Source of the DNA: an uncultured bacterium
GTDB taxonomy: Bacteria; Pseudomonadota; Gammaproteobacteria; Burkholderiales; Burkholderiaceae_E
Assembly (NCBI GenBank): GCA_903864485.1
Contig: CAIPGD010000009.1
Span: forward strand, 1 to 13,987
Direction of reading: 5' to 3'
DNA: 13,987 nucleotides
The first letter of the stretch is position 1, and each line of letters opens with the position of its first letter. A program made the position numbers and the translations under genes. This document shows, in pieces, positions 1 through 7,271 of the stretch. The notes under the pieces are model-generated. The model was not told where the DNA came from. It ran no database searches and saw only the letters and a program-made list of their open reading frames with translations.

Positions 1-513
1 ATCGGGGCTACGATGCTGCTGCCGATGGACATCCGCCTGGCCAGCGAGCAGGCGCGCATCGGTTTCGTGTTCAACCGGCGCGGTATCACGCCCGAGGCCT
101 GCTCAAGCTGGTTTTTGCCGCGCGTTGTGGGCATCAGCCGGGCCCTTGAATGGTCGATGACTGGACGGATCTTCCCCGCGAGCGAGGCACTGGAAGGCGG
201 GCTGGTGCGCCAGGTTCTGCCCGCCGCTGAGTTGCTTCCCGCAGCCCGAGCCCTGGCTCTGGAGATCGCGCAGAACTGCGCGCCGGTCTCGGTGGCGCTA
301 AACCGCCAGATGATGTGGCGCATGCTGGGTGCTGCGCATCCGATGGAAGCCCATCGGGTGGACAGCCGGGCCATCTTCTCGCGCGGGGCATCCGCTGACG
401 CCAAAGAAGGCGTGGTGTCATTCCTTGAAAAGCGGCCCGCACACTTTACCAATACCGTCTCAGCCGACATGCCGCCGTGGTTCCCGTGGTGGCAGGAACC
501 TAGCTACGAGTGA
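1..513 (+). CDS. Crotonase/enoyl-CoA hydratase family protein, C-terminal part (5' end outside window)
   Basis: The reading frame is open from the first base and ends at TGA 511-513, giving about 170 residues of a protein whose N-terminus lies outside the window. The segment carries the crotonase-fold signature: a GATMLLPMDIRLAS core (usual form G-x-x-x-x-DIRLAS), then FVFNRRGITPEACSSWFLPR, an ALEGGLVRQV segment, and the C-terminal helix region ending FLEKRPAHF. Crotonases act on acyl-CoA thioesters, for example as hydratases, isomerases or dehalogenases. By eye-alignment to mitochondrial enoyl-CoA hydratase, the two catalytic glutamates (Glu144 and Glu164) fall on Thr and Phe here, so plain hydratase activity is doubtful. 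A Glu in the PEA motif may be used instead. The gene is convergent with the neighbouring phosphoribosyltransferase, 38 bp away, and does not belong to the operon that follows. Family assignment is firm; the substrate is unknown. Confidence 0.9.
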   Translation: MGATMLLPMDIRLASEQARIGFVFNRRGITPEACSSWFLPRVVGISRALEWSMTGRIFPASEALEGGLVRQVLPAAELLPAARALALEIAQNCAPVSVALNRQMMWRMLGAAHPMEAHRVDSRAIFSRGASADAKEGVVSFLEKRPAHFTNTVSADMPPWFPWWQEPSYE

Positions 514-547
514 TCTAGCGCCTTGGCTCAGTCCTATCGTTGCGACT

Positions 548-578
548 CAGATCAATTCAGATCAGATCTGGGCAGATC
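548..578. repeat. Four CAGATC direct repeats at the convergent gene ends
   Basis: The hexamer CAGATC occurs at 548-553, 558-563, 563-568 and 573-578, with start spacings of 10, 5 and 10 bp. Part of it also forms a small inverted repeat (GATCTG 565-570 against CAGATC 573-578). It covers the last codons and stop of the phosphoribosyltransferase gene, whose C-terminal tail is poorly conserved. No T-run follows the hairpin on either strand, so I do not call it a terminator. Confidence 0.4.
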
Positions 579-1061
579 CGTGGGTAGGGTACGGTCGTAT
601 TTTTCGAAGGGTTGATGTACCCACGGGTCACCAACCAAGCGCTCCGCGACATAGTCGGGATGAAATTGCGAACTGGCCTTCTGCCAGATAACCGCGGTTC
701 GGACCTCGGCGAACTGCGGGAAGCGGCGCTTGATTTCGGGCAAGAGCGCGACGAATGTCAAACCCGTGTCGACCAGATCATCGACCAGCAAGAGACGCGG
801 ACCCTTCAAGGCCGCGGTCGCGGCAATTTGCTCGCCGATCCGAAGGGCACCTTGCTCGGTCCCGCCTTGCTCACGATAAGAACTGGTGAACAAGACGCCG
901 AGTGGCTTTCGAAAGATTCGCGAGAGCACATCCCCGACGCGCATCCCGCCGCGCGCTAGACAGAGAATCTCGTCAAATTCCCAACCCGATCGGTGTACCT
1001 GCTCGGCCAGGCGCTCGCACAACAGATCGTAGTCGTGCCATTCACAATAAAGGTGTTCCAT
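552..1061 (-). CDS. Purine-type phosphoribosyltransferase
   Basis: This is a 169-residue type I phosphoribosyltransferase. The PRPP-binding motif LLLVDDLVDTGLT lies at about residues 90-102 and contains the two adjacent acidic residues that bind the ribose hydroxyls. Upstream are the LARGGMRVGDVLSRIF strand-loop (about 35-50) and an SSYRE segment that usually marks the flexible flap and pyrophosphate loop of xanthine/guanine/hypoxanthine-type enzymes. The C-terminal DPWVHQPFEKYD stretch matches what I recall of the betaproteobacterial protein encoded after purA. The expected reaction is a purine base plus PRPP giving the nucleoside monophosphate and pyrophosphate, in the cytoplasm; the exact base cannot be read from sequence. 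The ATG start is 24 nt downstream of the purA stop with no clear Shine-Dalgarno, so it is probably expressed from the purA transcript. The neighbourhood suggests purine salvage beside de novo AMP synthesis. Confidence 0.9.
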   Translation of the reverse strand: MEHLYCEWHDYDLLCERLAEQVHRSGWEFDEILCLARGGMRVGDVLSRIFRKPLGVLFTSSYREQGGTEQGALRIGEQIAATAALKGPRLLLVDDLVDTGLTFVALLPEIKRRFPQFAEVRTAVIWQKASSQFHPDYVAERLVGDPWVHQPFEKYDRTLPTDLPRSDLN

Positions 1062-1085
1062 CGAGGTCGAAACAATTAGCGAAAA

Positions 1086-2402
1086 TCAGGGCCGAAACGG
1101 ATGCCGCAAAACAATGGTGTCTTCCCGATCCGGTCCGGTCGATACCAGGTCGATCGGTGCTCCCGTTAGTTCGGACATTCGCTCCAAATAACGGCGGGCA
1201 TTCAAAGGTAGCTCGCTCCACTCACGAATACCTGCAGTGGTTTCAGTCCAGCCAGGTACTTCTTCGAATACGGCCTCGCAGGCCTCGACTTCATCCGCGC
1301 CAAACGGCAGCATATCAAGATGCTCAACGACCCCATCGGCGCGCGCGTGACGGTACGCAACCGCCAGTCGAATGGTTTCGAGCCCATCGAGCACATCGAG
1401 CTTGGTCACGCAAAGACCTGTCACGCCGTTGAGCGCGATGGTGCGTTTCAGGGCCGGCACATCAAACCAGCCACAACGGCGTGCCCGCCCCGTTACCGAG
1501 CCAAATTCATGCCCCCGTTCGGCCAGACGCTGGCCGGTCTCGTCGAACAATTCGGTCGGGAACGGCCCGGAGCCGACGCGAGTAGCGTAAGCCTTGGTGA
1601 TTCCGAGAACGTAAGACAAGGCTTGTGGGCCAACACCAGCGCCAGCCGACGCAGCTCCGGCAATACAGTTGGAGCTCGTCACGAAGGGATAGGTTCCATG
1701 GTCAACGTCGAGCAAGGCCCCTTGCGCACCTTCAAACAGTAGCGGATCGCCCCGCCCGATCGCCTGGGCGAGTAATGCAGGAACATCGGCCACCATCGGA
1801 CGAAGGCGTTCAGTCAGCGGAAAGACAGCATCACAGACCTGATCGACCGAAATTGTCGGCGAACCAAGATACTTCTCGAGAACAAAATTATGTAATTCGA
1901 GCGCTTCGGCCACGCGGGTCCGAAAACGTTCGGGTGCGAACAGATCCCGCAGGCGCAGGGCCCGTCGTCCGACCTTGTCTTCATAAGCGGGGCCGATACC
2001 GCGGCCAGTCGTGCCGATTTTTGCATCGCCACGGCGGGCTTCACGCGCCTGGTCGATAGCGACGTGATAGGGCAGGATGAGCGGAACGTTATCGGCAATC
2101 CGCAGGCGCTCGCTGACCGCGACTCCGGCAGCCTCGAGTTCGTCGATCTCGCCCAACAACGCTCCGGGCGACAGGACAACACCGTTACCGATGTAACAGA
2201 TGACACCGGGACGGAGAATCCCCGATGGGATCAGCCGCAACACCTGCTTGCGACCCGACACAACGAGCGTATGGCCGGCGTTATGACCGCCCTGAAAACG
2301 GACCACGCCTTTGGCAGATTCCGTGAGCCAGTCGACAATCTTGCCCTTGCCTTCGTCACCCCACTGAGTGCCGATCACCACGACGTTTTGCGTCATACCC
2401 AT
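1086..2402 (-). CDS. purA: Adenylosuccinate synthetase PurA
   Basis: PurA makes adenylosuccinate from IMP, aspartate and GTP, the first committed step to AMP, in the cytoplasm. The 438-residue length fits the family (about 430). The GTQWGDEGKGK phosphate loop is at residues 11-21, with the catalytic Asp at 16. GGHNAGHT follows at 38-45, with the catalytic His at 44; these correspond to Asp13 and His41 of E. coli. GTTGRGIGPAYEDK (130-143) forms the IMP site, and later signatures include FEGAQGALLDVDHGTYP, TKLDVLDG and the C-terminal STGPDREDTI. All key residues are present. Two in-frame ATGs exist, at 2402 and 2396; neither has a strong Shine-Dalgarno. The first directly abuts the hisZ stop (2403-2405), which suggests translational coupling. 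Start choice is uncertain by two codons; identity is certain. Confidence 0.98.
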   Translation of the reverse strand: MGMTQNVVVIGTQWGDEGKGKIVDWLTESAKGVVRFQGGHNAGHTLVVSGRKQVLRLIPSGILRPGVICYIGNGVVLSPGALLGEIDELEAAGVAVSERLRIADNVPLILPYHVAIDQAREARRGDAKIGTTGRGIGPAYEDKVGRRALRLRDLFAPERFRTRVAEALELHNFVLEKYLGSPTISVDQVCDAVFPLTERLRPMVADVPALLAQAIGRGDPLLFEGAQGALLDVDHGTYPFVTSSNCIAGAASAGAGVGPQALSYVLGITKAYATRVGSGPFPTELFDETGQRLAERGHEFGSVTGRARRCGWFDVPALKRTIALNGVTGLCVTKLDVLDGLETIRLAVAYRHARADGVVEHLDMLPFGADEVEACEAVFEEVPGWTETTAGIREWSELPLNARRYLERMSELTGAPIDLVSTGPDREDTIVLRHPFRP

Positions 2403-3605
2403 TTACTCATTCGAAGGGGGAGGATCGATCAGGCGCTGAACTTCCCACGCCCCATCCCTGAAAACCAACTCGCGATCAAACCGGTACTCTTCCTGCTCGG
2501 TCGTCGATCCAACCATCTGAACGACAATCTCACCAGCAGTGCGCAATCCAACAATCGCCGAAGCCAGCGCGGGATCGTCCTGCCAAGGAGCGCGGATCGC
2601 TGAACTGGGTTTGACGGTCTGGGCAAGCGCAGCGAGTGCCGCAAGCTCGCGCAGTTCCAGTGAAAACCCAGTCGCGGGTCGGCCGCGACCAAACACAGCA
2701 CCAATGTTGTCATATCGCCCACCACGTGCGATCGATCCCGACCGACCGCTGACGTAGGCAGCAAACGTGATTCCTGTGTGGTAACGGTAGCCGCGCAGAT
2801 CGCCGAGGTCAATGGTCAACGATGCCCCGACACGGCGAGCGAGCAAGTGCGACTGAACCAAGCGCTCAAGTTCATCCAAAGCCTGCTGTACAGCGGCCAC
2901 CTTGGGCAACTCAGTGCGCGCGCGCGACAAAACATCCGCCGGATCTGAACCATAAAGCGTTGGCAAGGCAAGTAGAGCGGAATGAACCTCCGGAGCCAGT
3001 CGAGGCAATTGGCCTAGGACGACCGACAAGCCTGGCAAATCCTTACGCTGGAAGAGTGGGAACAGCGTCTCTTCGTCAAGGCGGGCGTCCAGAGCGAGCA
3101 AGGCCCGAACCAGCCCGAGGTGACACAAATCGACCCTGACCGTTTGAACGCCCCCCCGTCGTAGGGACGCCAGCATGAGGTCGACGACCTCAAGATCGGC
3201 CTCGAGCCCCTCGTGTCCGTAAATTTCAGCGCCCACCTGGATTGGCTCACGGGTCGAACCCAGATTACCCGGACGGGCGTGCAAGACGCTCCCGCAATAG
3301 GCCAGGCGAACCACTCCCTGGCGATCAAGGCGTTGCGCATCGATGCGCGCGACCTGTGGCGTCATGTCTGGGCGCAAGCCCAAGGTCCGTCCGGAAAGTT
3401 GATCAATGAGTTTGAACGTGCGCAAATCAAGATCGCTGCCGCGTCCAATCGCAAGTGAATCCAGATGCTCGACCAGTGGCGGCTGGACCAGCTCGTAACC
3501 GTAGGATCGAGCCAGATCGAGCAAATGACGGCGCAACTCTTCGAGCTGGCGCGCTTCGGTCGGCAGCACATCGGAGAAGGCTTCAGGCAACAGCCAGCGC
3601 ATCAT
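2403..3605 (-). CDS. hisZ: ATP phosphoribosyltransferase regulatory subunit HisZ
   Basis: HisZ is a catalytically inactive paralogue of histidyl-tRNA synthetase. It combines with a short-form HisG to give active, histidine-regulated ATP phosphoribosyltransferase, the first step of histidine synthesis. The roughly 400-residue protein opens with WLLPEAFSDVLPTEARQLEE and carries TFKLIDQLSGRTLGLRPDMTPQVARIDAQRL (about residues 63-94), HARPGNLGSTREPIQVGAEIYG, and the C-terminal ARGGRYDNIGAVFGRGRPATGFSLELREL. It lacks the tRNA anticodon-binding domain of a true HisS. Two adjacent ATGs (3605 and 3602) are possible, with GGTGAT about 6 nt upstream of the first acting as Shine-Dalgarno. It lies 24 nt after yjeT and directly before purA, as in Pseudomonas and betaproteobacteria. 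Its presence implies that the genome encodes a short HisG elsewhere. Confidence 0.95.
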   Translation of the reverse strand: MMRWLLPEAFSDVLPTEARQLEELRRHLLDLARSYGYELVQPPLVEHLDSLAIGRGSDLDLRTFKLIDQLSGRTLGLRPDMTPQVARIDAQRLDRQGVVRLAYCGSVLHARPGNLGSTREPIQVGAEIYGHEGLEADLEVVDLMLASLRRGGVQTVRVDLCHLGLVRALLALDARLDEETLFPLFQRKDLPGLSVVLGQLPRLAPEVHSALLALPTLYGSDPADVLSRARTELPKVAAVQQALDELERLVQSHLLARRVGASLTIDLGDLRGYRYHTGITFAAYVSGRSGSIARGGRYDNIGAVFGRGRPATGFSLELRELAALAALAQTVKPSSAIRAPWQDDPALASAIVGLRTAGEIVVQMVGSTTEQEEYRFDRELVFRDGAWEVQRLIDPPPSNE

Positions 3606-3629
3606 AGAAACATCACCGGGATAGATTGC

Positions 3630-3806
3630 TCAGCCAAACGCGACGAGCAATCCTCCAACGACGATACCACCGAGTCCGATGAATCGAATCTGCCCGTCCT
3701 GCATCTTGGCGATTCGCAGCATGGTTTCGCGCCACATCGCCGGGGCGACAAAGGGCAAAGCGCCCTCAAGCAGCAAGACCATCCCGGCAATCGCGAAAAT
3801 CGACAT
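3630..3806 (-). CDS. yjeT: YjeT/DUF2065 family small inner-membrane protein
   Basis: This 58-codon gene fills the space between hflC and hisZ. Translation from ATG 3806-3804 gives MSIFAIAGMVLLLEGALPF, a central APAMWRETMLRIAKMQDGQ, and a second hydrophobic stretch beginning RFIGLGGIVVGGLLVAFG, ending at TGA 3632-3630. Two hydrophobic helices (about residues 3-22 and 42-57) flanking a short charged loop, the EG-LPF motif and the GQ-RF-GL motif are the DUF2065 pattern. Its ATG shares one base with the hflC stop (TGATG), so it is very likely translated by coupling; GGGA lies about 10 nt upstream. E. coli yjeT sits in the equivalent place between hflC and purA. The function is unknown; co-location suggests a link to the HflKC-FtsH membrane complex, but that is inference. 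A longer open frame in another phase over this stretch is Cys/Ser/Arg-rich and is a shadow. Confidence 0.88.
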   Translation of the reverse strand: MSIFAIAGMVLLLEGALPFVAPAMWRETMLRIAKMQDGQIRFIGLGGIVVGGLLVAFG

Positions 3807-4720
3807 CAGCGACGTCCCGCCGACCCCGAACTGGCTGGCTCTGCGGCGTTCGACCGGCCACCGCTGGAGCGGAAGTAACGGAAAAAATCGGATGAGGGAT
3901 CGAGCACCATGACGTCGGACCGGTTGCGGAAGGAGGCCCTGTAGGCCTCGAGTGACCGATAAAACTGGGCGAACTGGGGGTCCTGACCAAAGGACTTGGC
4001 ATAGATGGCCGACGCCGTTCCGTCACCCTCACCTTTCGTTGCCTGTGCATCGCGATAGGCTTCGGCCAGGATCACCTCACGCTGCCGATCAGCATCCGCG
4101 CGGATTTTTTCGCTTTCTGCCGACCCAGTCGCACGGCGTTCGTTGGCGACCCGCTTGCGTTCGGCCTGCATCCGGTCAAAGACGCGCTCACTGACTTCGG
4201 GCGCGAAATCGACCCGCTTCATCCGGACATCGATGATCTCGGCGCCGATTTGTTTGGCATCTTCGGCCACCTTGCCGCGAACGCTCGCCATCATTTGCTC
4301 GCGTTCGCCCGAAATCATGTCGGAAACCGTCCGTTTAGCGATCTCGTTGTTCATGGCATCGCGAACACTGCGCGAAATCCGGTCAGCCCCGATGAGCTCA
4401 CTACCACCCACAGAGACCACAAACTTTTTTGGATCTGCAATCCGCCATTTGACGAAGGAATCCACCTGGACGTTGAGTTTTTCACTGGTAATAAACCGAT
4501 CGACATCAGCCGTATCAATCGTGAGAATGCGCTTGTCAAAATAGGTGATGCTCTGGATCAACGGGACTTTCAGGTAAAGGCCCGGTTGATCGATCACACG
4601 GCGGATTTCGCCGATTTGACGAACCACCGCGTACTCACGCTGGTCCACCATAAACAGGCTGGCGCTACCCACCACAAACAGGGTCAGCGCGGCCAAGGCT
4701 CCAAACAAAATACGTTGCAT
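3806..4720 (-). CDS. hflC: HflC, SPFH-domain modulator of FtsH protease
   Basis: HflC pairs with HflK to form a large membrane-anchored cage around the FtsH protease and modulates turnover of membrane proteins. The 304-residue protein has an N-terminal membrane anchor (about residues 5-24) followed directly by the SPFH/band 7 domain beginning FMVDQREYAVVRQIGEIRRV. Then come the KWRIADPKKF and RDAMNNEIAKRTVSDMISGE segments, the IDVRMKRVDFAPEVSERVFDRM signature, and a long Ala/Glu/Arg-rich coiled coil (about 185-235). A further conserved patch reads FYRSLEAYRASF. The tail is short and Ser/Gly-rich, which makes the protein slightly shorter than E. coli HflC. The ATG at 4720 has GGAG about 9 nt upstream and follows the hflK stop by 17 nt. 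Its stop overlaps the yjeT start. Confidence 0.96.
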   Translation of the reverse strand: MQRILFGALAALTLFVVGSASLFMVDQREYAVVRQIGEIRRVIDQPGLYLKVPLIQSITYFDKRILTIDTADVDRFITSEKLNVQVDSFVKWRIADPKKFVVSVGGSELIGADRISRSVRDAMNNEIAKRTVSDMISGEREQMMASVRGKVAEDAKQIGAEIIDVRMKRVDFAPEVSERVFDRMQAERKRVANERRATGSAESEKIRADADRQREVILAEAYRDAQATKGEGDGTASAIYAKSFGQDPQFAQFYRSLEAYRASFRNRSDVMVLDPSSDFFRYFRSSGGRSNAAEPASSGSAGRR

Positions 4721-4737
4721 GTCAGTGCTCCAGCCGA

Positions 4738-6051
4738 TTACGGACGCTCGCGGTTACGCAAATTTTCGCGCGGATCGACCCGAGGTCGTGATTCGTTCTC
4801 GTTAGACGCCGGGACGCCCGTTGGCGCAGGTGGTGTACCACCCGCAGAAGCCGTCGGTGGGAAAGTGCCATTGCTCCCGGCCGAGGCAGAAGATCCGGCT
4901 CCAGACCCAGCACCTACCTGCTGAATCAACTTGTCAAGCGGCAGATATAAGAGATTGTTCGCGCTGCGGGAGTCCACATACACCTTGCTGGTGTTCTGGA
5001 ATACCTGCTGCATCGTGTCCAGATAGAGCCGATCGCGTGTGACCTGTGGGGCCTTGGCGTACTCTTTGAGCACGGACTCAAACCGGCTTGCATCACCGGT
5101 TGCCACCGCAATCACGCGCTGCTTGTGCCCGTCCGCTTCCTGCAAGAGTCGCGCAGCGGTGCCGCGGGCTTTGGGGATGACGTCGTTGGCGTAAGCACGG
5201 CCTTCGTTGATCAGGCGCTCGCGATCCTGAGCGGCCTTGTTGGCGTCCTCGAATGCGGTCTGAACCTGCTCTGGTGGTTGAACCTGCTGGACCGTCACGT
5301 CCACGACCGACACGCCCGCCTTGTAGAGGTCCAAAACGTCCTGCATCAACTTCTGGGCGATCTTGGCCACCTGCTCTTTCTCTTCGTAGAGCACCTGGTC
5401 GATCTGACGACGTCCGACGGTCTCGCGCATCGCGGTCTCGGCACTCTGGCGAATGAGTTCCTCGGGCTGGGAGCCAGGATTGTTATTAAACAACCAGGCT
5501 TTCGGATCGACGATTCGGTACTGCACCGCGTATTGCATATCCACAATGCTCTGGTCACCAGTCAAGATCAGCGACTCTTTAAGCACCTTGTTCTTGACGT
5601 TGCTCCGGTAACCGACTTCGAGCTGGCGCAGCTGCTGCACGTTGACCAGCTCGTGCGTCTCGATTGGCGATGGCAAGCGCCAGGTGAAACCTGCCCGGCT
5701 ATTGAGTTCACGGAACTCACCAAAGCGCATCACAACCGCGGCTTGCCCCTCTTGGACGATGTAGAACCCGCTGCCAAGCCACAACACCACCGCCAAACCC
5801 AAGAGAACGCCGAGACCAATACCGACATTCAGGTTCGAGCCAAAAGGGTTGCCAAACGGCATCCCGGGTCGGTTTCCACCGTTGTTGCCAGAGTCTCCAC
5901 CACCACCAAACAGCGAGGACAGGCGGCGGTCGAAATCGCGCCAGAGTTCGTCAAGGTCGGGGGGGCCGTCATTCTTGGGCCGACGTGAACCTTGGTCACT
6001 GTCAGATTTTTGGCCGGCATTGCGGCCCCAGTTCGGGTCGTTCAGGCTCAT
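4738..6051 (-). CDS. hflK: HflK, SPFH-domain modulator of FtsH protease
   Basis: HflK is the partner of HflC in the HflKC-FtsH complex. The 437-residue protein begins MSLNDPNWGRN and has a cytoplasmic N-terminal region with GPPDLDELWRDF (29-40) and a Gly/Asn-rich stretch (about 49-74). One transmembrane helix follows (about 76-98), then the SPFH/band 7 domain starting FYIVQEGQAAVVMRFGEF. Further on are the WLFNNNPGSQPEELIRQSAE segment, the VTVQQVQPPEQVQTAFEDAN signature, and a coiled coil with the YLDTMQQVF motif. The C-terminal 55 residues or so are Ser/Gly/Pro-rich and probably disordered. The ATG overlaps the hflX stop as ATGA (6048-6051), so translation is probably coupled. The N-terminal sequence reads as betaproteobacterial. 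Confidence 0.97.
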   Translation of the reverse strand: MSLNDPNWGRNAGQKSDSDQGSRRPKNDGPPDLDELWRDFDRRLSSLFGGGGDSGNNGGNRPGMPFGNPFGSNLNVGIGLGVLLGLAVVLWLGSGFYIVQEGQAAVVMRFGEFRELNSRAGFTWRLPSPIETHELVNVQQLRQLEVGYRSNVKNKVLKESLILTGDQSIVDMQYAVQYRIVDPKAWLFNNNPGSQPEELIRQSAETAMRETVGRRQIDQVLYEEKEQVAKIAQKLMQDVLDLYKAGVSVVDVTVQQVQPPEQVQTAFEDANKAAQDRERLINEGRAYANDVIPKARGTAARLLQEADGHKQRVIAVATGDASRFESVLKEYAKAPQVTRDRLYLDTMQQVFQNTSKVYVDSRSANNLLYLPLDKLIQQVGAGSGAGSSASAGSNGTFPPTASAGGTPPAPTGVPASNENESRPRVDPRENLRNRERP

Positions 6052-7271
6052 AGGGCCGTTGTCCAGTCAGGGGGATCCATGGAGGCGGGTTTGTTGCCAA
6101 GCCCTGGGATCAGGATCGGTTCTTTAGGGTCTTGAAGATCAGCATCGATTTCGGCTCCGAACCGAGCGCCGCGACTCAGCTCAGCCAGCGCAACCCGCAA
6201 CCCATCCAAGCCCGAACCCGTGCGGGCACTGACGAAAACGCGTCGGATCGTACCACGGTCATCCCGCTCGACGCCCGGTGCCGTGTGGGTCTCGTCGATC
6301 TTGTTGCAAATCACGAGCAACGGCACCTCAGCGGCACCGATCTCGGCCAATACCCGATCCACTTCGGCCGATTGTTCGTCCCGTTCGGGCGAACTCCAGT
6401 CGACCACGTGGAGCAGCAAATCAGCGCCTGCCGTCTCCTGTAGCGTGGCCCGAAAGGCCGCTACCAGCGTGTGCGGTAGGTCGCGAATGAACCCGACCGT
6501 ATCGGACAAAACCAGTTGGGACGAACTGCCGGTGACCGGATCAGCGACGTGCAGTTTTCGGGTCAGGGTGTCGAGAGTTGCAAACAATTGATCGGCCGCG
6601 TGGGTGCCTGCGCGAGTGAGGGCATTGAACAGCGTGCTTTTGCCGGCGTTGGTGTAGCCGACCAGCGAAACAGAAAACGCCCCTTGACGCAATCGCTGGC
6701 GACGGCGCGTTAGGCGCTGGCGTTCAGCGCGATCGATCAGCATGCGCAACTGACGGATTTTGTTGTCTAGCATGCGCCGGTCAAGTTCGATCTGCTTTTC
6801 ACCTGGCCCCCCGCGCAAACCGATACCGCCCTGCTGTCGCTCAAGGTGCGTCCATCCGCGAACAAGTCGGGTAGCCTGATGTTGCACCTGGGCCAATTCC
6901 ACTTGAAGCTTACCCTCGTGGCTGCGGGCCCGCTGGGCAAAAATCTCGAGGATCAGGCCGATCCGCTCCACCACTTTGACACCCCAGACCTGCTCGAGAT
7001 TGCGCTGTTGGATGGGCGTCAGGGCGTGATCGAAAAGCACATGGTCAATCTGCTCCGCCACGAGGCGCTCACCAATTTCTGCGACTTTTCCACGCCCAAT
7101 GAAGGTGGCCGGATCGGGGCGGGCCCGATGGACCGCGATCCGCCCGCCAACGGCGATCCCTGCCGAACTGGCCAGGGCGGCGAGTTCGTCAAGGGAACGC
7201 TCATCACGTCGAATGCGGCCGACCCCGACGCCAATCAGAAGCGCCCGGCGATATTCGTCAGGCAGGTTCAG
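6048..7271 (-). CDS. hflX: GTPase HflX (ribosome-splitting factor); non-canonical start proposed
   Basis: HflX binds the 50S subunit and splits stalled ribosomes, notably in heat stress. From the proposed start the protein is 407 residues. It has an N-terminal HflX domain (FIGRGKVAEI near 57-66, LFDHALTPIQQRNLEQ near 79-94, RARSHEGKLQVELAQ, RGWTHLERQQGGIGLRGGPGE) and a G domain with G1 GYTNAGKST (205-213), G3 DTVGF (257-261) and G4 NKID (323-326). The N-terminal homology continues upstream of the first GTG (7061) through RALLIGVG and LASSAGIAVGG. That frame has no ATG, GTG or TTG back to an in-frame stop at 7385-7383. I therefore propose CTG 7271-7269, which overlaps the hfq stop as CTGA and has GAGG 4 nt upstream. 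CTG 7265 or an ATT are alternatives, and the GTG at 7061 would delete about 70 conserved residues. It overlaps hflK by 4 nt. Confidence 0.88.
   Translation of the reverse strand: MNLPDEYRRALLIGVGVGRIRRDERSLDELAALASSAGIAVGGRIAVHRARPDPATFIGRGKVAEIGERLVAEQIDHVLFDHALTPIQQRNLEQVWGVKVVERIGLILEIFAQRARSHEGKLQVELAQVQHQATRLVRGWTHLERQQGGIGLRGGPGEKQIELDRRMLDNKIRQLRMLIDRAERQRLTRRRQRLRQGAFSVSLVGYTNAGKSTLFNALTRAGTHAADQLFATLDTLTRKLHVADPVTGSSSQLVLSDTVGFIRDLPHTLVAAFRATLQETAGADLLLHVVDWSSPERDEQSAEVDRVLAEIGAAEVPLLVICNKIDETHTAPGVERDDRGTIRRVFVSARTGSGLDGLRVALAELSRGARFGAEIDADLQDPKEPILIPGLGNKPASMDPPDWTTAL

Noticed and set aside
565..578. GATCTG-GG-CAGATC hairpin as a terminator for the convergent genes
   Set aside because: The loop is too short for the full stem and there is no T-run on either strand.
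3602..3790. 62-codon - strand frame between hflC and hisZ, rich in Cys and Ser
   Set aside because: The neighbouring phase (3630-3806) encodes a DUF2065-like protein coupled to hflC; this one overlaps the hisZ start and has no family pattern.
5125..5988. 287-codon open frame on the + strand antisense to hflK
   Set aside because: It mirrors the codon phase of hflK, has no homologous motif that I recognise and no ribosome-binding context.
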